From: DATARH01 sp963847345
GTDB lineage: Bacteria > Pseudomonadota > Alphaproteobacteria > ATCC43930 > CGMCC-115725
Assembly (NCBI GenBank): GCA_963847345.1
Contig: CAWJZU010000020.1
Coordinates: 488,399 to 552,398, forward strand
DNA: 64,000 nucleotides
Reading direction: 5' to 3'
The notes under the pieces are model-generated. The model saw nothing but the letters and a program-made list of their open reading frames with translations. It did no database searches and was not told the DNA's origin. This document shows positions 8,474-16,559 of the stretch, piece by piece (within the stretch, counting starts at the first letter, position 1; each line of letters starts with the position of its first letter). The translations under genes were made by a program, and so were the position numbers.

Positions 8474-9732
8474 ATGACGCGCATTACCGACGCACCGTCG
8501 CCGGCGCGGTTGCCGCGCTGCCGTTTCTCGGGCGTATCGCCCCGGCGCGGGCCGAGGAGCCGATCAAGATCGGTTTCAGCATGGAACTGACCGGGCCGTT
8601 CGCGGTCGTTGGCAAGACCGGCCTGCTCGCCTTCAAGATCTGGGAGGAGGAAACCAACGCCAAAGGCGGGCTGCTCGGCCGCCCGGTCAAGCTGGTCTAT
8701 TACGACGACCAGAGCAACCCGTCGCTGGTGCCGGGCATCTACACAAAGCTGATCGAAATCGACAAAGTCGATCTGTTGGTGTCGAGCTACGGCACCAATC
8801 TCGTCGTGCCGGCGATGCCGGTCGCGATCCAGAACAACCGGCTGTTCTTCGGTCTGTTCGCGCTCGCCGCCAACGATCAGTTTCATTACCCGAAATACTT
8901 TTCGATGCTGGTGTTCGGCCCGGACCCGGTCAAGACATTTGCCGAGGGGTATTTCCAGCTGGCGATGGCGCAGGACCCGAAGCCGAAGCGGCTGGCGATC
9001 GTCGGCGCCGACGCCGAGTTTCAGCGCAAGGCCACCGACAGCGCCCGCAACAACGGCAAGGCGGCCGGGCTCGACATCGTCTACGACCGCGCCTATCCGC
9101 CGAACACCGTCGATTTCTCACCGATTGTCCGCTCGGTCGGGGCGGCGCGGCCCGATCTCGTCTATCTCGCCTCCTACCCGTCCGACACGGTCGGCTTTCT
9201 GCGCGCCGTCCAGGAGCTGGGCCTGGACACCAAGATGCTCGGCGGCGGGCTAGCGGGGCTGGCGGCGGCAGCCGTCAAGCAGCAGCTCGGGGAGGCGGCC
9301 AACGGCGTCGTCAATATCGAGCTGTGGGAGCCGGTCAAGCCGATGCAGTTCCCCGGCGTCATGGATTTCATCAAGAAATACCAGGAGCGGGCGCCGGCCG
9401 AGGGGGTCGATCCGCTCGGCTATTTCCTGCCGCCGTTCGCCTATGCCGAATTGCAGGTCCTGGGGCAGGCGGTCGAGGCCACCAAGACGCTCAACGACGA
9501 CAAGCTCGCCGACTACATCCACAACAACAAGTTCAGCACGGTGGTCGGCGACATCGCGTTCGGCCCGGACGGCGAGTGGACCGAGGCGCGGCCGATCTGG
9601 GTCCAGTATCACGACATCAAGGGCAGCGGCATCGAGCAGTTCCGCGAACCGAAGACCGTCTCGATCCTCTCCCCGCCGCAATACAAAACCGGCGATTTGA
9701 TCTGGCCCTACACAAAGGCCCGCGGGGCGTAG
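8474..9732 (+). CDS. ABC transporter substrate-binding protein (Peripla_BP_6/amide-branched-chain type), frameshift near start
   Basis: Mature part starts AEEPIKIGFSMELTGPFAVVG and shows the Leu/Ile/Val/amide-type periplasmic binding fold throughout (KLVYYDDQSNPSLVPG, LDTKMLGGGLAGLAAA). The signal region RRTVAGAVAALPFLGRIAPARA is Tat-like but has no start codon in its own frame. An ATG at 8474, with GGGAG about 9 nt upstream, begins MTRIT in another frame. Restoring one C at about 8488 joins them as MTRITRRTVAGA, a proper Tat signal. I therefore read the gene as 8474-9732 with a one-base deletion. It binds a small amide or amino-acid-like ligand in the periplasm. No permease or ATPase gene is adjacent. 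Confidence 0.85.
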
Positions 9733-9806
9733 CGGCGCGAGATATCGGGCTTGCGGCGGCGAGCGCGCGACCGATAGGCCGCGCGATCCCCAAGGAGGGG
9801 ATAAAG

Positions 9807-10010
9807 ATGGCGTTGATGATGCGGCAACTTTACCAGGCATTACGAGCGGCCGGCGCACCCGATGACGAGGCCGCAAAGGCAGCCGAAGAAGTCGCGCAAT
9901 ACGAGAACCGAATTGCCAACATCGAAGCGCGGCTGGCTGTGCTTCAATGGATGATGGGCTTCAATATCGCTCTGACGGTCGCAATCGCAGTCAAATTATT
10001 CGTCCATTGA
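9807..10010 (+). CDS. Small coiled-coil plus TM protein (DUF1640/CCDC90-like)
   Basis: 67 residues with an excellent ribosome binding site (AAGGAGGGG, 5 nt spacing). A short N-terminal helix (LYQALRAAGAPDDEAAKAAEE) is followed by a heptad-like stretch (YENRIANIEARLAVLQWM) and one C-terminal membrane segment (MGFNIALTVAIAVKLF). This layout matches short bacterial DUF1640/coiled-coil membrane proteins, whose function I do not know. The next gene downstream is an orphan BrnA-like antitoxin. Confidence 0.7.
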   Translation: MALMMRQLYQALRAAGAPDDEAAKAAEEVAQYENRIANIEARLAVLQWMMGFNIALTVAIAVKLFVH

Positions 10011-10085
10011 TCCAGCGCGGTCCCGTCACGATGCACGGTTCCGTGCTGCGGGCGATCTCGCTGCGCAGAGCCAACGCCAGAGAGC

Positions 10086-10358
10086 ATGACCGGAAAACCC
10101 AAGCCCCCGGCTGATTTTGACGAAAACCCGGAATGGACCGAAGAGGATTTCGCGCGGGCGAGGCCGTTCAAGGAGGTCTTTCCCGAGCAGTTCAAGGCGT
10201 GGAAGCGGATGGGCCGCCCGCCGGTCGCGGCGCCGAAGGTCCATATCGGGTTCCGCCTCGCCGCCGATGTCGTCGCGGGCATAAGGGCGACCGGCAAGGG
10301 CTACAACGCCCGCGTCGAAAAGGTCCTGCGCGACGCACTGGCCAAGGGCGAGCTGTGA
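10086..10358 (+). CDS. BrnA-like (DUF4415) antitoxin without adjacent toxin
   Basis: 90 residues. The C-terminal half (HIGFRLAADVVAGIRATGKG, then YNARVEKVLRDALAK) matches the ribbon-helix-helix pattern of BrnA/DUF4415 antitoxins, in which a beta-strand with alternating residues is followed by helix-turn-helix. The N-terminal linker is rich in acidic and Pro residues (DENPEWTEEDFARARPFKE), also typical. BrnA normally follows a BrnT ribonuclease toxin in one operon. The 75 bp upstream hold no BrnT-like frame, and the upstream neighbour is the small membrane protein, so this antitoxin appears orphaned. It may act on other promoters or be a relic. Confidence 0.72.
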   Translation: MTGKPKPPADFDENPEWTEEDFARARPFKEVFPEQFKAWKRMGRPPVAAPKVHIGFRLAADVVAGIRATGKGYNARVEKVLRDALAKGEL

Positions 10359-10484
10359 GCGGACTTGGCCACCTATTTTCCAAGCGTGCGACGTGTCGCG
10401 CGATAGCCGGTCAACGGCGGTGGTGACAATATCGCCGGGAGCACCGAGCTTCATGGGTTTGATGCAAACATCGAGTTTCGGAGA

Positions 10485-10955
10485 ATGGAATTGGAGGTTA
10501 TTTCTCAATGGCTGGACGCCGTGGCATTCATCTTCATAACGCCGGAATTCCTTGGTGGCGAGCGGCTGGCGCAGTTCCGGTTGCGCCTTACATCATTGAT
10601 ATCAAAATTGGGAACATGGGCTGAGCTACCGTTTGGGACAGGCTTTAAAGGATTGTTGTACTTCGCATTGCTGGCTGTGTTCTGGATCGTTCTACTGAAC
10701 ACATTGGCGATATGGATTTCTACTCGTGCTCCAGAGATTGGCAGTTTGTCGTCATACGCCCAAGAACCGTTAAGCTGGTTGCTGTTTATGGGAGCGGGAA
10801 TGTCAGGTTTGAGCTTGTTGTTCTCGCTCTTTCTCTTATTTCTTCTGATGGTGCAATTCGTGCTGCTTCGCATTATAGTATTTTCTGTAGGTGTCGTGCT
10901 GTTTTTTTCCAGCCGCATAATCATGATATGGTTTCTCTCAGGCCACCCTCATTGA
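10485..10955 (+). CDS. Hypothetical integral membrane protein, atypically AT-rich
   Basis: 156 residues; GGAG lies 5 nt before the ATG. Three or four hydrophobic segments are visible: LLYFALLAVFWIVLLNTLAIW, LSWLLFMGAGMSGLSLLFSL and FLLFLLMVQFVLLRIIVFSV running to a fourth, VGVVLFFSSRIIMIWFL. I do not recognise a family. Codon use is clearly more AT-rich than in neighbouring genes, with many TTG, TTA and ATA codons, and the flanks are also AT-richer. This suggests recent acquisition. No operon partner is evident. Confidence 0.6.
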   Translation: MELEVISQWLDAVAFIFITPEFLGGERLAQFRLRLTSLISKLGTWAELPFGTGFKGLLYFALLAVFWIVLLNTLAIWISTRAPEIGSLSSYAQEPLSWLLFMGAGMSGLSLLFSLFLLFLLMVQFVLLRIIVFSVGVVLFFSSRIIMIWFLSGHPH

Positions 10956-11082
10956 CAATTCCGTAACCCTTTCGCAAAATCGCATAGAGCGCATTCTAAA
11001 AATATTTCAGATGATTCTCAACGAGAGTCTGCGGCTCGGACATCACGCAGAGGCTTATTGCTTCCCCCGAACTTCACTGCGA

Positions 11083-12090
11083 CTACGAGGTTGGCGGAGG
11101 ATACAGCCCCATCCGCCGGCCCTTTTCGATGACCAGCGCGGTGATCGCGTCGACATGCGGGGTCGGGACGGCGGCGACGCGGGCGAAGGCTTGGACCGCG
11201 GTCAGGATGCCGTCGATCTCGGGCGGGCGGCCGGCTTCGAAATCCTGCAGCATCGAGGATTTGTGCGGCATGGTCGGCGCCTTGGGATAGGCGGTCTCGA
11301 CCGTGATGCCGGGGTCGATGCCGTGGGCGCGCGCCGTCGCCAGACCCTCCGCCATCAGCGCCTTGCACAGCTCGAACAGTTCGGGATGCTGTGAAATCGC
11401 GCTGATCGGCTCGCCGGTCATCGAGCAGATCGGGCTGGTGCTGAGATTGCGCAGCAGCTTTTCCCAGATCTCGTTGCGGATCGCGGTGCTGACCGGGGCG
11501 CTGAGACCGGCGCGCTCGAACGCGGCCGAGATCGCCTGGATCCGGCGCGATCGCTGCCGTCCGGCTCGCCCAGGGTGAACCGGTTGCGCGTGCCCCCCGA
11601 ATTGCGCATGACCCCCGGCTCGACGACCACATTGGCCGAGGCGACCATGCAGCCGATCACCCGTTCGAGGCCGATCGTGTGCGCCAGGACGCCGCCGGGG
11701 TCGAGCCGCGACAGATCGGGGCGCGGCAGGCCGTTCTCCGGGCAGCGATAGAGATACCACCACGGAATGCCGTTCATCGCGAACACGACGCTGGTGGCCG
11801 GGCCGAGCAAGGACGCGATCGCCGGGGCGGCCTGCGGCAGGGTCGAGGATTTCAGCGCGACGAAGACGACGTCCTGCACCCCGAGCGTTTCCGGCCGGTC
11901 GGTCGCGCGGATGCGGGCGTCGTAGCGCTCGTCGCCGATCCACAGCGTCAGACCGCGCTCGCGGATCGCGTCGAGCTGCGCGCCGCGCCCGACCGCCGCG
12001 ACCTCGATGCCGGCCGCCAGCCGCGCCGGCCCCGAGCCGGGCCGCGACATGGCCGCCGACCGCTCCGGCGCCGAAAACCGTTATCTTCAT
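11083..12090 (-). CDS. panE: 2-dehydropantoate 2-reductase, two compensating frameshifts
   Basis: NADPH-dependent reduction of ketopantoate to pantoate in coenzyme A synthesis, or a paralogue of that family. The N-terminus MKITVFGAGAVGGHVAARLG (Rossmann GxGxxG) and the C-terminal ApbA domain (NEIWEKLLRNLSTSPICSMT, MLQDFEAGRPPEIDGI) share one frame. The middle (LDAIRERGLTLWIGDERYD, VVFVALKSSTLPQAAPAI) is in another. Switches lie near 12035 and 11550, so the overall length of 336 codons is kept. Each half aligns with the expected family order, so the gene is probably intact in the organism. The family is broad, so panE is a likely rather than proven name. Confidence 0.78.
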   Translation of the reverse strand: MKITVFGAGAVGGHVAARLGAGAAGGRHRGRGGRARRAARRDPRARSDAVDRRRALRRPHPRDRPAGNARGAGRRLRRAEILDPAAGRPGDRVLARPGHQRRVRDERHSVVVSLSLPGERPAAPRSVAARPRRRPGAHDRPRTGDRLHGRLGQCGRRAGGHAQFGGHAQPVHPGRAGRQRSRRIQAISAAFERAGLSAPVSTAIRNEIWEKLLRNLSTSPICSMTGEPISAISQHPELFELCKALMAEGLATARAHGIDPGITVETAYPKAPTMPHKSSMLQDFEAGRPPEIDGILTAVQAFARVAAVPTPHVDAITALVIEKGRRMGLYPPPTS

Positions 12091-12175
12091 CGGGAACCCG
12101 TCTCCGCGTGAGAAAATGATGCGACAGCAGAGTGTCCGGTTGCCGGGTCGCCGCCAAGCGTTTCTGGCGGCCGTT

Positions 12176-12706
12176 ATGACGACCGTTGCTGTGCCTGACA
12201 CATCCGGCAGCCGCACCCCCTCCCTAACCCTCCCCCGCAAGCGGGGGAGGGAAGGGTGGGGGCATCGGTCAGGGTATAAGGCGTTTGGTATTATTCTGTC
12301 GCTTGCCCTCGGGCTTTGCCCCGTATTGATGCCGGCTCCGGCCGATGCGTTCGACCTGTTCGCCCGCCATCAGGTCTCGGTCGAGTTCGCAAGCGCCGAC
12401 GGCAAGCCGCTCGCCGATGCCGAGGTGCGCGTCTTCGCGCCGGGAAAGCCGAAGAGCCCGGCGCTGACCGGCCGCACCGACAGCAGCGGAAAATTCGAGT
12501 TTCCGGCCGACGAGGACGGGTTCTGGACCGCCGAGGCGCGGGCCGGCACCGAGATCGCGCGCGTCTACGTGCGGGTCGGCGGCCCGGGCCGGCAGGGCGA
12601 ACCGATATCCTCGGTATGGCTGATCGGCGGGCTGCTCCTGGGGTTGGCTGTCGCGCTGGGCATCAGAACCGCGCTTATCCGCCGACGCCGCCGTCAGGCG
12701 AAGTAG
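12176..12706 (+). CDS. Exported carboxypeptidase-regulatory-like (NikL/CbiL-type) protein with a repeat-derived N-terminus
   Basis: The reliable part begins at about 12290: a signal-like segment (GIILSLALGLCPVLMPAPADA), a beta-sandwich domain (VSVEFASADGKPLADAEVRV, GRTDSSGKFEFPADEDGFW), one C-terminal membrane helix (SVWLIGGLLLGLAVALGI) and a basic tail. This layout resembles the periplasmic NikL/CbiL-like or DUF4198-type proteins linked to metal uptake, but no transporter gene is near. No ATG or GTG lies between the palindromic repeat at 12214-12265 and the signal segment. The nearest in-frame ATG is 12176, so the translation would run through the repeat (TPSLTLPRKRGREGWG). The true start is therefore uncertain. 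The gene overlaps the convergent aminotransferase gene by 13 bp. Confidence 0.65.
   Translation: MTTVAVPDTSGSRTPSLTLPRKRGREGWGHRSGYKAFGIILSLALGLCPVLMPAPADAFDLFARHQVSVEFASADGKPLADAEVRVFAPGKPKSPALTGRTDSSGKFEFPADEDGFWTAEARAGTEIARVYVRVGGPGRQGEPISSVWLIGGLLLGLAVALGIRTALIRRRRRQAK
12214..12265. repeat. REP-like GC palindrome
   Basis: A perfect inner hairpin CCCTCCCCCGC-AA-GCGGGGGAGGG (12228-12251) is flanked by imperfect outer arms CACCCCCTCCC and AGGGTGGGGG. Elements of this form are dispersed in many alphaproteobacterial genomes, usually between genes. Here it lies at the 5' end of an open frame. The degenerate copy at 5627-5663 shares the core. Confidence 0.8.
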
Positions 12707-13833
12707 CCGCGTATTTCGGCGATCACCCGCTCGACCGCTTCGGCGGAAAGCTGCGGGTACATCGGCAGGCTCAGAATGCGCCCGGCAATCCGCGTCGTCT
12801 CGGGAAGACCGGCCGGAAATTCGGCCAACCGGCCTTGATAGGCCGGCTGCAAATGCACCGGGGCCGGGTAATGGATGCCGGTGCCGATGCGCGCCCGCCC
12901 CAAATGCTCGCGCAGCCGGTCGCGATCGGCATCGCGGGTGCGGATCACATATTGATGAAACACGTGGCGGCACTCCGGCCGGCGCGACGGCAGGTCCAAG
13001 GGCAGCCCCGCCAGCCCCTCGTCGTAGCGCGAGGCGATCGCCTGGCGGCGCGCGTTGTCGGCGTCGAGATGCGGTAGCTTCGCACCCAGGATCGCGGCCT
13101 GGATCGGGTCCAGCCGCGTGTTGATCCCGATCCGCGCGCTGATATAGCGCTCGCGCCAGCCATACTCGCGAATCTCGCGCATCGCGGCGGCCAGTGCCGC
13201 GTCGCCTGTGGCGGTTAGCCCGGCATCGCCGACCGCGCCGAGGTTCTTCGTCGGATAAAAGCTGAAGCAGGCGACGTCGCCGATGCCGCCGGTCGGCTTG
13301 CCGCGGTACATCGCGCCGTGGCTCTGCGCGCAATCCTCGATGACGCGCAGCCCCCGCTGTCGCGCAAGCCGGGTTATCGGCTCCATATCGGCAAACTCGC
13401 CGTAGAGATGCACCGGCAACACGGCGCCCAGGCGGCCCGGCGGCGGCGACCCAGGCACCCCTTCAAGCGCCCATTCCAGCGCTGCAGGGTCCATCGTGAA
13501 GCCGTTCGGCTCGATATCGACCAGTACCGGCACGGCCCCGGCCCGCTCGATCGCGGCGACGGTCGCCACTGCCGTATGGGAGACAGTAAATACCAGGTCG
13601 CCGGCTCCAATACCGCAGGCCCGCAGCGCGAGCTCGATCGCGTCGGTGCCGCTGCCGACGCCGATGGCGTGCGCCGTCCCGAGCCAGGTGGCGAACGCCG
13701 CTTCGAACGATGCGACCTCGCCGCCGAGAATGTATTGGCCGCCGGCCAGAACACGCTCCACCGCGGCGTCGATTTCGTCCCGATGCTCGATGTAACCGGC
13801 GCGCGGGTCGGTTTGCGGGATCGGGGTATGCAT
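12694..13833 (-). CDS. DegT/DnrJ/EryC1/StrS-family sugar-nucleotide aminotransferase
   Basis: PLP-dependent transaminase acting on keto-sugars bound to nucleotides, 379 residues, full length. The internal aldimine Lys lies in CFSFYPTKNLGAVGDAG. The PLP-ring Asp is in VIEDCAQSHGA and the phosphate-binding site in GVGSGTDAIELAL. HVFHQYVIRTRDRD-like and GTGIHYPAPVHLQPAY motifs near the C-terminus are standard for the family. The epimerase gene at 13887-14888 is 53 bp upstream on the same strand, so together they probably make an amino-sugar nucleotide, perhaps for the surface glycan locus 15 kb to the right. The exact sugar cannot be read from sequence. Confidence 0.9.
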   Translation of the reverse strand: MHTPIPQTDPRAGYIEHRDEIDAAVERVLAGGQYILGGEVASFEAAFATWLGTAHAIGVGSGTDAIELALRACGIGAGDLVFTVSHTAVATVAAIERAGAVPVLVDIEPNGFTMDPAALEWALEGVPGSPPPGRLGAVLPVHLYGEFADMEPITRLARQRGLRVIEDCAQSHGAMYRGKPTGGIGDVACFSFYPTKNLGAVGDAGLTATGDAALAAAMREIREYGWRERYISARIGINTRLDPIQAAILGAKLPHLDADNARRQAIASRYDEGLAGLPLDLPSRRPECRHVFHQYVIRTRDADRDRLREHLGRARIGTGIHYPAPVHLQPAYQGRLAEFPAGLPETTRIAGRILSLPMYPQLSAEAVERVIAEIRGYFA

Positions 13834-13886
13834 TTTGACCTGTCGAAATCTGTCGATTGTGATTGCGCCGGGTCGCGGCGGCCCGT

Positions 13887-14888
13887 TTACAAATAAAGCG
13901 CGAGACGGCGCCGGTAGTACTCCAGCGAGCGCGCCAGCCCCTCGTCGAGCCCGACACCGGGTGTCCAGCCGGTGAGACGGCGGAAGCGGCGATCGTCTGT
14001 AACGAAATCGCCGATGTCGATGCGCTTGCGCTCCTCCGGGAACGCGCGCCGGTCGAAACGGCCGCCGCCATTGACCCGCACTAGCGTCTCCGCCAACGCC
14101 AGCAGCGTGTACGGCGCTTCACCGCCGATATTGAGAGCGAGGCCCGCCGTCTCGCGGGTCAGCGCCGCGCGCAGAAACGCCTCGACCGCATCATCGACAT
14201 AGAGCAGTTCGCGCCGCTGCTCGCCGCCCCATACCTCGAATGCCTCGCCTTCGAGCGCGCGGCGCAGCCAGATGCCGAGGAAGTTCTGCCGCGCGTCCTT
14301 GATCCGCATACCGGGCCCGTAGACATTCGTCAGGCGCAGCGAGCGGGTGTCAATCCCGTACACGTCGTGGAACATCAGGTGGTAGGCCTCACCGGCCATC
14401 TTGTTGACGCCGTTGACATCGGGTGGGCGCAGCGGGTGCTCTTCATCGACCGGCAGGTAGCGCGGCCTTCCGTAGATCTGGCGGGTGCCGGCATGGACGA
14501 TCGTGATCTCCGGCGCCACCTCGCGGCACGCTTCAAGCAGCTGAAGCTGCGCCGTGCAGTTGACGGCGAGGTCGTGTTCCGGCGCGTTCATCGATTCGAG
14601 ATGGCTGGTCTGCCCGGCCAAATCGAACAGAAAGTCCTGGCCCGAGAGCAGACGGCGCAGCGCCGCAGTGTCGCGAATATCGGCGATGTTGACCCGCACC
14701 CGCCCCCCATCAACCAGATCGGCGATGTTCGCCGGGTTGGCGCCGCCTTCGGGAACCATGCTGTCGAGCAGGACCAGCTCGGCCCCGAGTCCGGCCAGCC
14801 GGCGCGCCAGTGCCGAGCCGATCAAACCGACGCCGCCGGTGATCAGCACGCGCGCGCCCCCGAAGGCGGCTGTTACCTCGTGAGGCAT
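13887..14888 (-). CDS. NAD-dependent epimerase/dehydratase with Asn in place of the catalytic Tyr
   Basis: Extended SDR of about 333 residues. The Rossmann motif ITGGVGLIGSALARR is intact and SLRLTNVYGPGMRI is typical of nucleotide-sugar epimerases and dehydratases. The usual Ser-Tyr-x-x-x-Lys motif reads instead DVNGVNKMAGE, so the Tyr position is Asn. I recall a sub-family with DVNGINK at this point, so the change may be a conserved variant rather than damage. The start at 14888 is preferred over an upstream ATG at 14921 because the Rossmann strand follows closely. The gene is probably co-transcribed with the aminotransferase downstream. Confidence 0.85.
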   Translation of the reverse strand: MPHEVTAAFGGARVLITGGVGLIGSALARRLAGLGAELVLLDSMVPEGGANPANIADLVDGGRVRVNIADIRDTAALRRLLSGQDFLFDLAGQTSHLESMNAPEHDLAVNCTAQLQLLEACREVAPEITIVHAGTRQIYGRPRYLPVDEEHPLRPPDVNGVNKMAGEAYHLMFHDVYGIDTRSLRLTNVYGPGMRIKDARQNFLGIWLRRALEGEAFEVWGGEQRRELLYVDDAVEAFLRAALTRETAGLALNIGGEAPYTLLALAETLVRVNGGGRFDRRAFPEERKRIDIGDFVTDDRRFRRLTGWTPGVGLDEGLARSLEYYRRRLALYL

Positions 14889-14960
14889 GGCGCTGTCGGA
14901 GTTCGATGCGGCATGCGGCAAGAACGTGCCGATGCGGTCTCTATTCCTGCCGGCAATGTC

Positions 14961-15864
14961 TCAGCTTTCGGCGTGCTCATCGACAAAGGCGCCGATGCGG
15001 CCGATGGCGCGACGGGCCTCCGGCAGGATCGTGCAAAACGATTGGAAGACGTGCGGCATACGCGGCCAGATTTCGATTCTGACCACAACGCCGGCCTCAC
15101 GCATCCGCGCCGCCATCCGCACCGAGTTCGTCAAGCAGGATCTCATCGCCGCCGACCTGGATCAGTGTCGGTGGCAGCCCGGCCGGGTCGCCGTAAAGCG
15201 GCGAGGCGTAGGGGTGGCGCGGGTCGGCGCCGGCGAGATAGCGCGACGCGAGATCCGGCACATCGCCGGCGTTCAGCATCGGGTCGGCGCGTGTGTTGCG
15301 GCGTATCAACTCGCCGGTCACCGCGAGATCGGTCCACGGCGACATCGCGACGATCGCCGCCGGCAGGCTTTCGCCCTCGTCGCGCGCCCGCAAGGCCAGC
15401 GCCAGCGCGAGGCCGCCGCCCGCCGAATCGCCGATGAAGACGGCCCGGCGCGGATCGGCTCCCGCCGCGAGCAGGCCCCGCCAGGAAGCGAGCGCGTCAT
15501 CGAGCGCCCCCGGGAACGGGTGCTCGGGCGCCAGCCGATACCGCACGGCTGCGATCCGCGCCTTTGCGGCTGCCGCGATGCGCCACAGCAGATGCACGTA
15601 CAACTCCGGCGATCCGGTGACGTAGCCGCCGCCGTGCAGAAACAGCATGTGCCGATCGGTCCGCGACAGCGGCGTCGCGACAGTAAGCGCCGGCACGCCG
15701 CCGAGCTCGCCGCGCGCGATTTCGGTGTCGGCCGGCGGCTGCGGCACCCAGCGCTGAAAGTTGCCGATCTGCTCGCGGCGGCGGGTGATCGTAACGCCGG
15801 GCCGGCTGGTCGGCTTCAGAAACCAGCGCAGCCCGAGGCGCACGAATTCGGCGCGGATGCTCAT
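14961..15864 (-). CDS. Alpha/beta hydrolase (hormone-sensitive-lipase type), frameshift near 15122
   Basis: Esterase of the HSL/abhydrolase-3 family. The oxyanion-hole motif LFLHGGGYVTGS, the nucleophile motif VFIGDSAGGGLALA and the acid in QVGGDEILLDE are in one frame. The C-terminal helix and catalytic His (VRMAARMREAGVVV, EIWPRMPHVFQSF) are in the next. An extra C at about 15122 accounts for it: removing it gives DELVRMAARMREAG, and the total of 904 nt is 3n+1. The substrate is probably a short-chain ester; nothing in the context narrows it. The gene is 72 bp upstream of the epimerase gene on the same strand. Confidence 0.85.
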
Positions 15865-15940
15865 CGCGACGGCGCAGTACTACTTCAATCGATCCTGTGT
15901 CGCTTGCCGGCACCGTCGCGCAGAAGCGCGAGCCGTCGGG

Positions 15941-16402
15941 CTACGCTTTGTCCGGGAACCGGTATGAAGAGCGGGCCAAAAGCTTCCAGCCGCCATCCTG
16001 CTTCTTATACACTTGCATGATGCCGATCCTGGTGTTCGTTGTCTTGCCGTCGAGCTCGGTCTCGGAAACCCAGAGGTGGCGCACGATCGCGGTATCTCCG
16101 GCAACCGCCACGGTGAGTTCCGGATACTCCAGCGATTTGACGGTGGCCTTTCGGTCCATCACGCCCTTGATGAATTCGGCCTTGTCCTGAATACGGCCGT
16201 CAGAGTGGCTGTAGGTGAGCTGCGGCAGCGTCATCGAATCGAGCTTGGCCTTGTCTTTCTCCAGGTACGCCGTGCGCATCTCCTGGACAGCTTTTTTGAC
16301 AGCCGCCTCATCCCCTGATTCGGCCCGCGCCGGGGCGATCAGGGAGGCGGTGCCGAGCGCGAGCACGCCCGCGACGGCCAAATCACGACGCGACAGGTTC
16401 AT
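15941..16402 (-). CDS. Tat-exported SnoaL/DUF4440-like (NTF2-fold) protein
   Basis: 153 residues with a Tat signal peptide: MNLSRRDLAVAGVLALGTAS with the twin Arg, then APARAES. The mature part has the NTF2-like pattern AVKKAVQEMRTAYLEKDKAK...LTYSHSDGRIQDKAEFI, ending VYKKQDGGWKLLARSSYRF. Proteins of this type are small cone-shaped domains that bind or isomerise small hydrophobic ligands, or have no known activity. The Tat signal implies that it folds in the cytoplasm before export. No neighbour suggests a partner. Confidence 0.85.
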   Translation of the reverse strand: MNLSRRDLAVAGVLALGTASLIAPARAESGDEAAVKKAVQEMRTAYLEKDKAKLDSMTLPQLTYSHSDGRIQDKAEFIKGVMDRKATVKSLEYPELTVAVAGDTAIVRHLWVSETELDGKTTNTRIGIMQVYKKQDGGWKLLARSSYRFPDKA

Positions 16403-16559
16403 GGCTGTCCTCCATCAATACGGGGCGTTTATGCGACACCCCTTCAACCGACCGGCGCGATTACCGGCGGCCGAGAACAGCATAACGGTGTCGGCGCGAT
16501 GGCGCAGGCCAATTCGACGGCGATTGCCTGTTCTGTCGGCAGCAATGCAGCCGCATGCA

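Noticed and set aside
12116..12175. Upstream ATG at 12116 as the start of the exported protein
   Set aside because: It adds further non-conserved residues before the repeat; neither this ATG nor 12176 is likely to be the native start.
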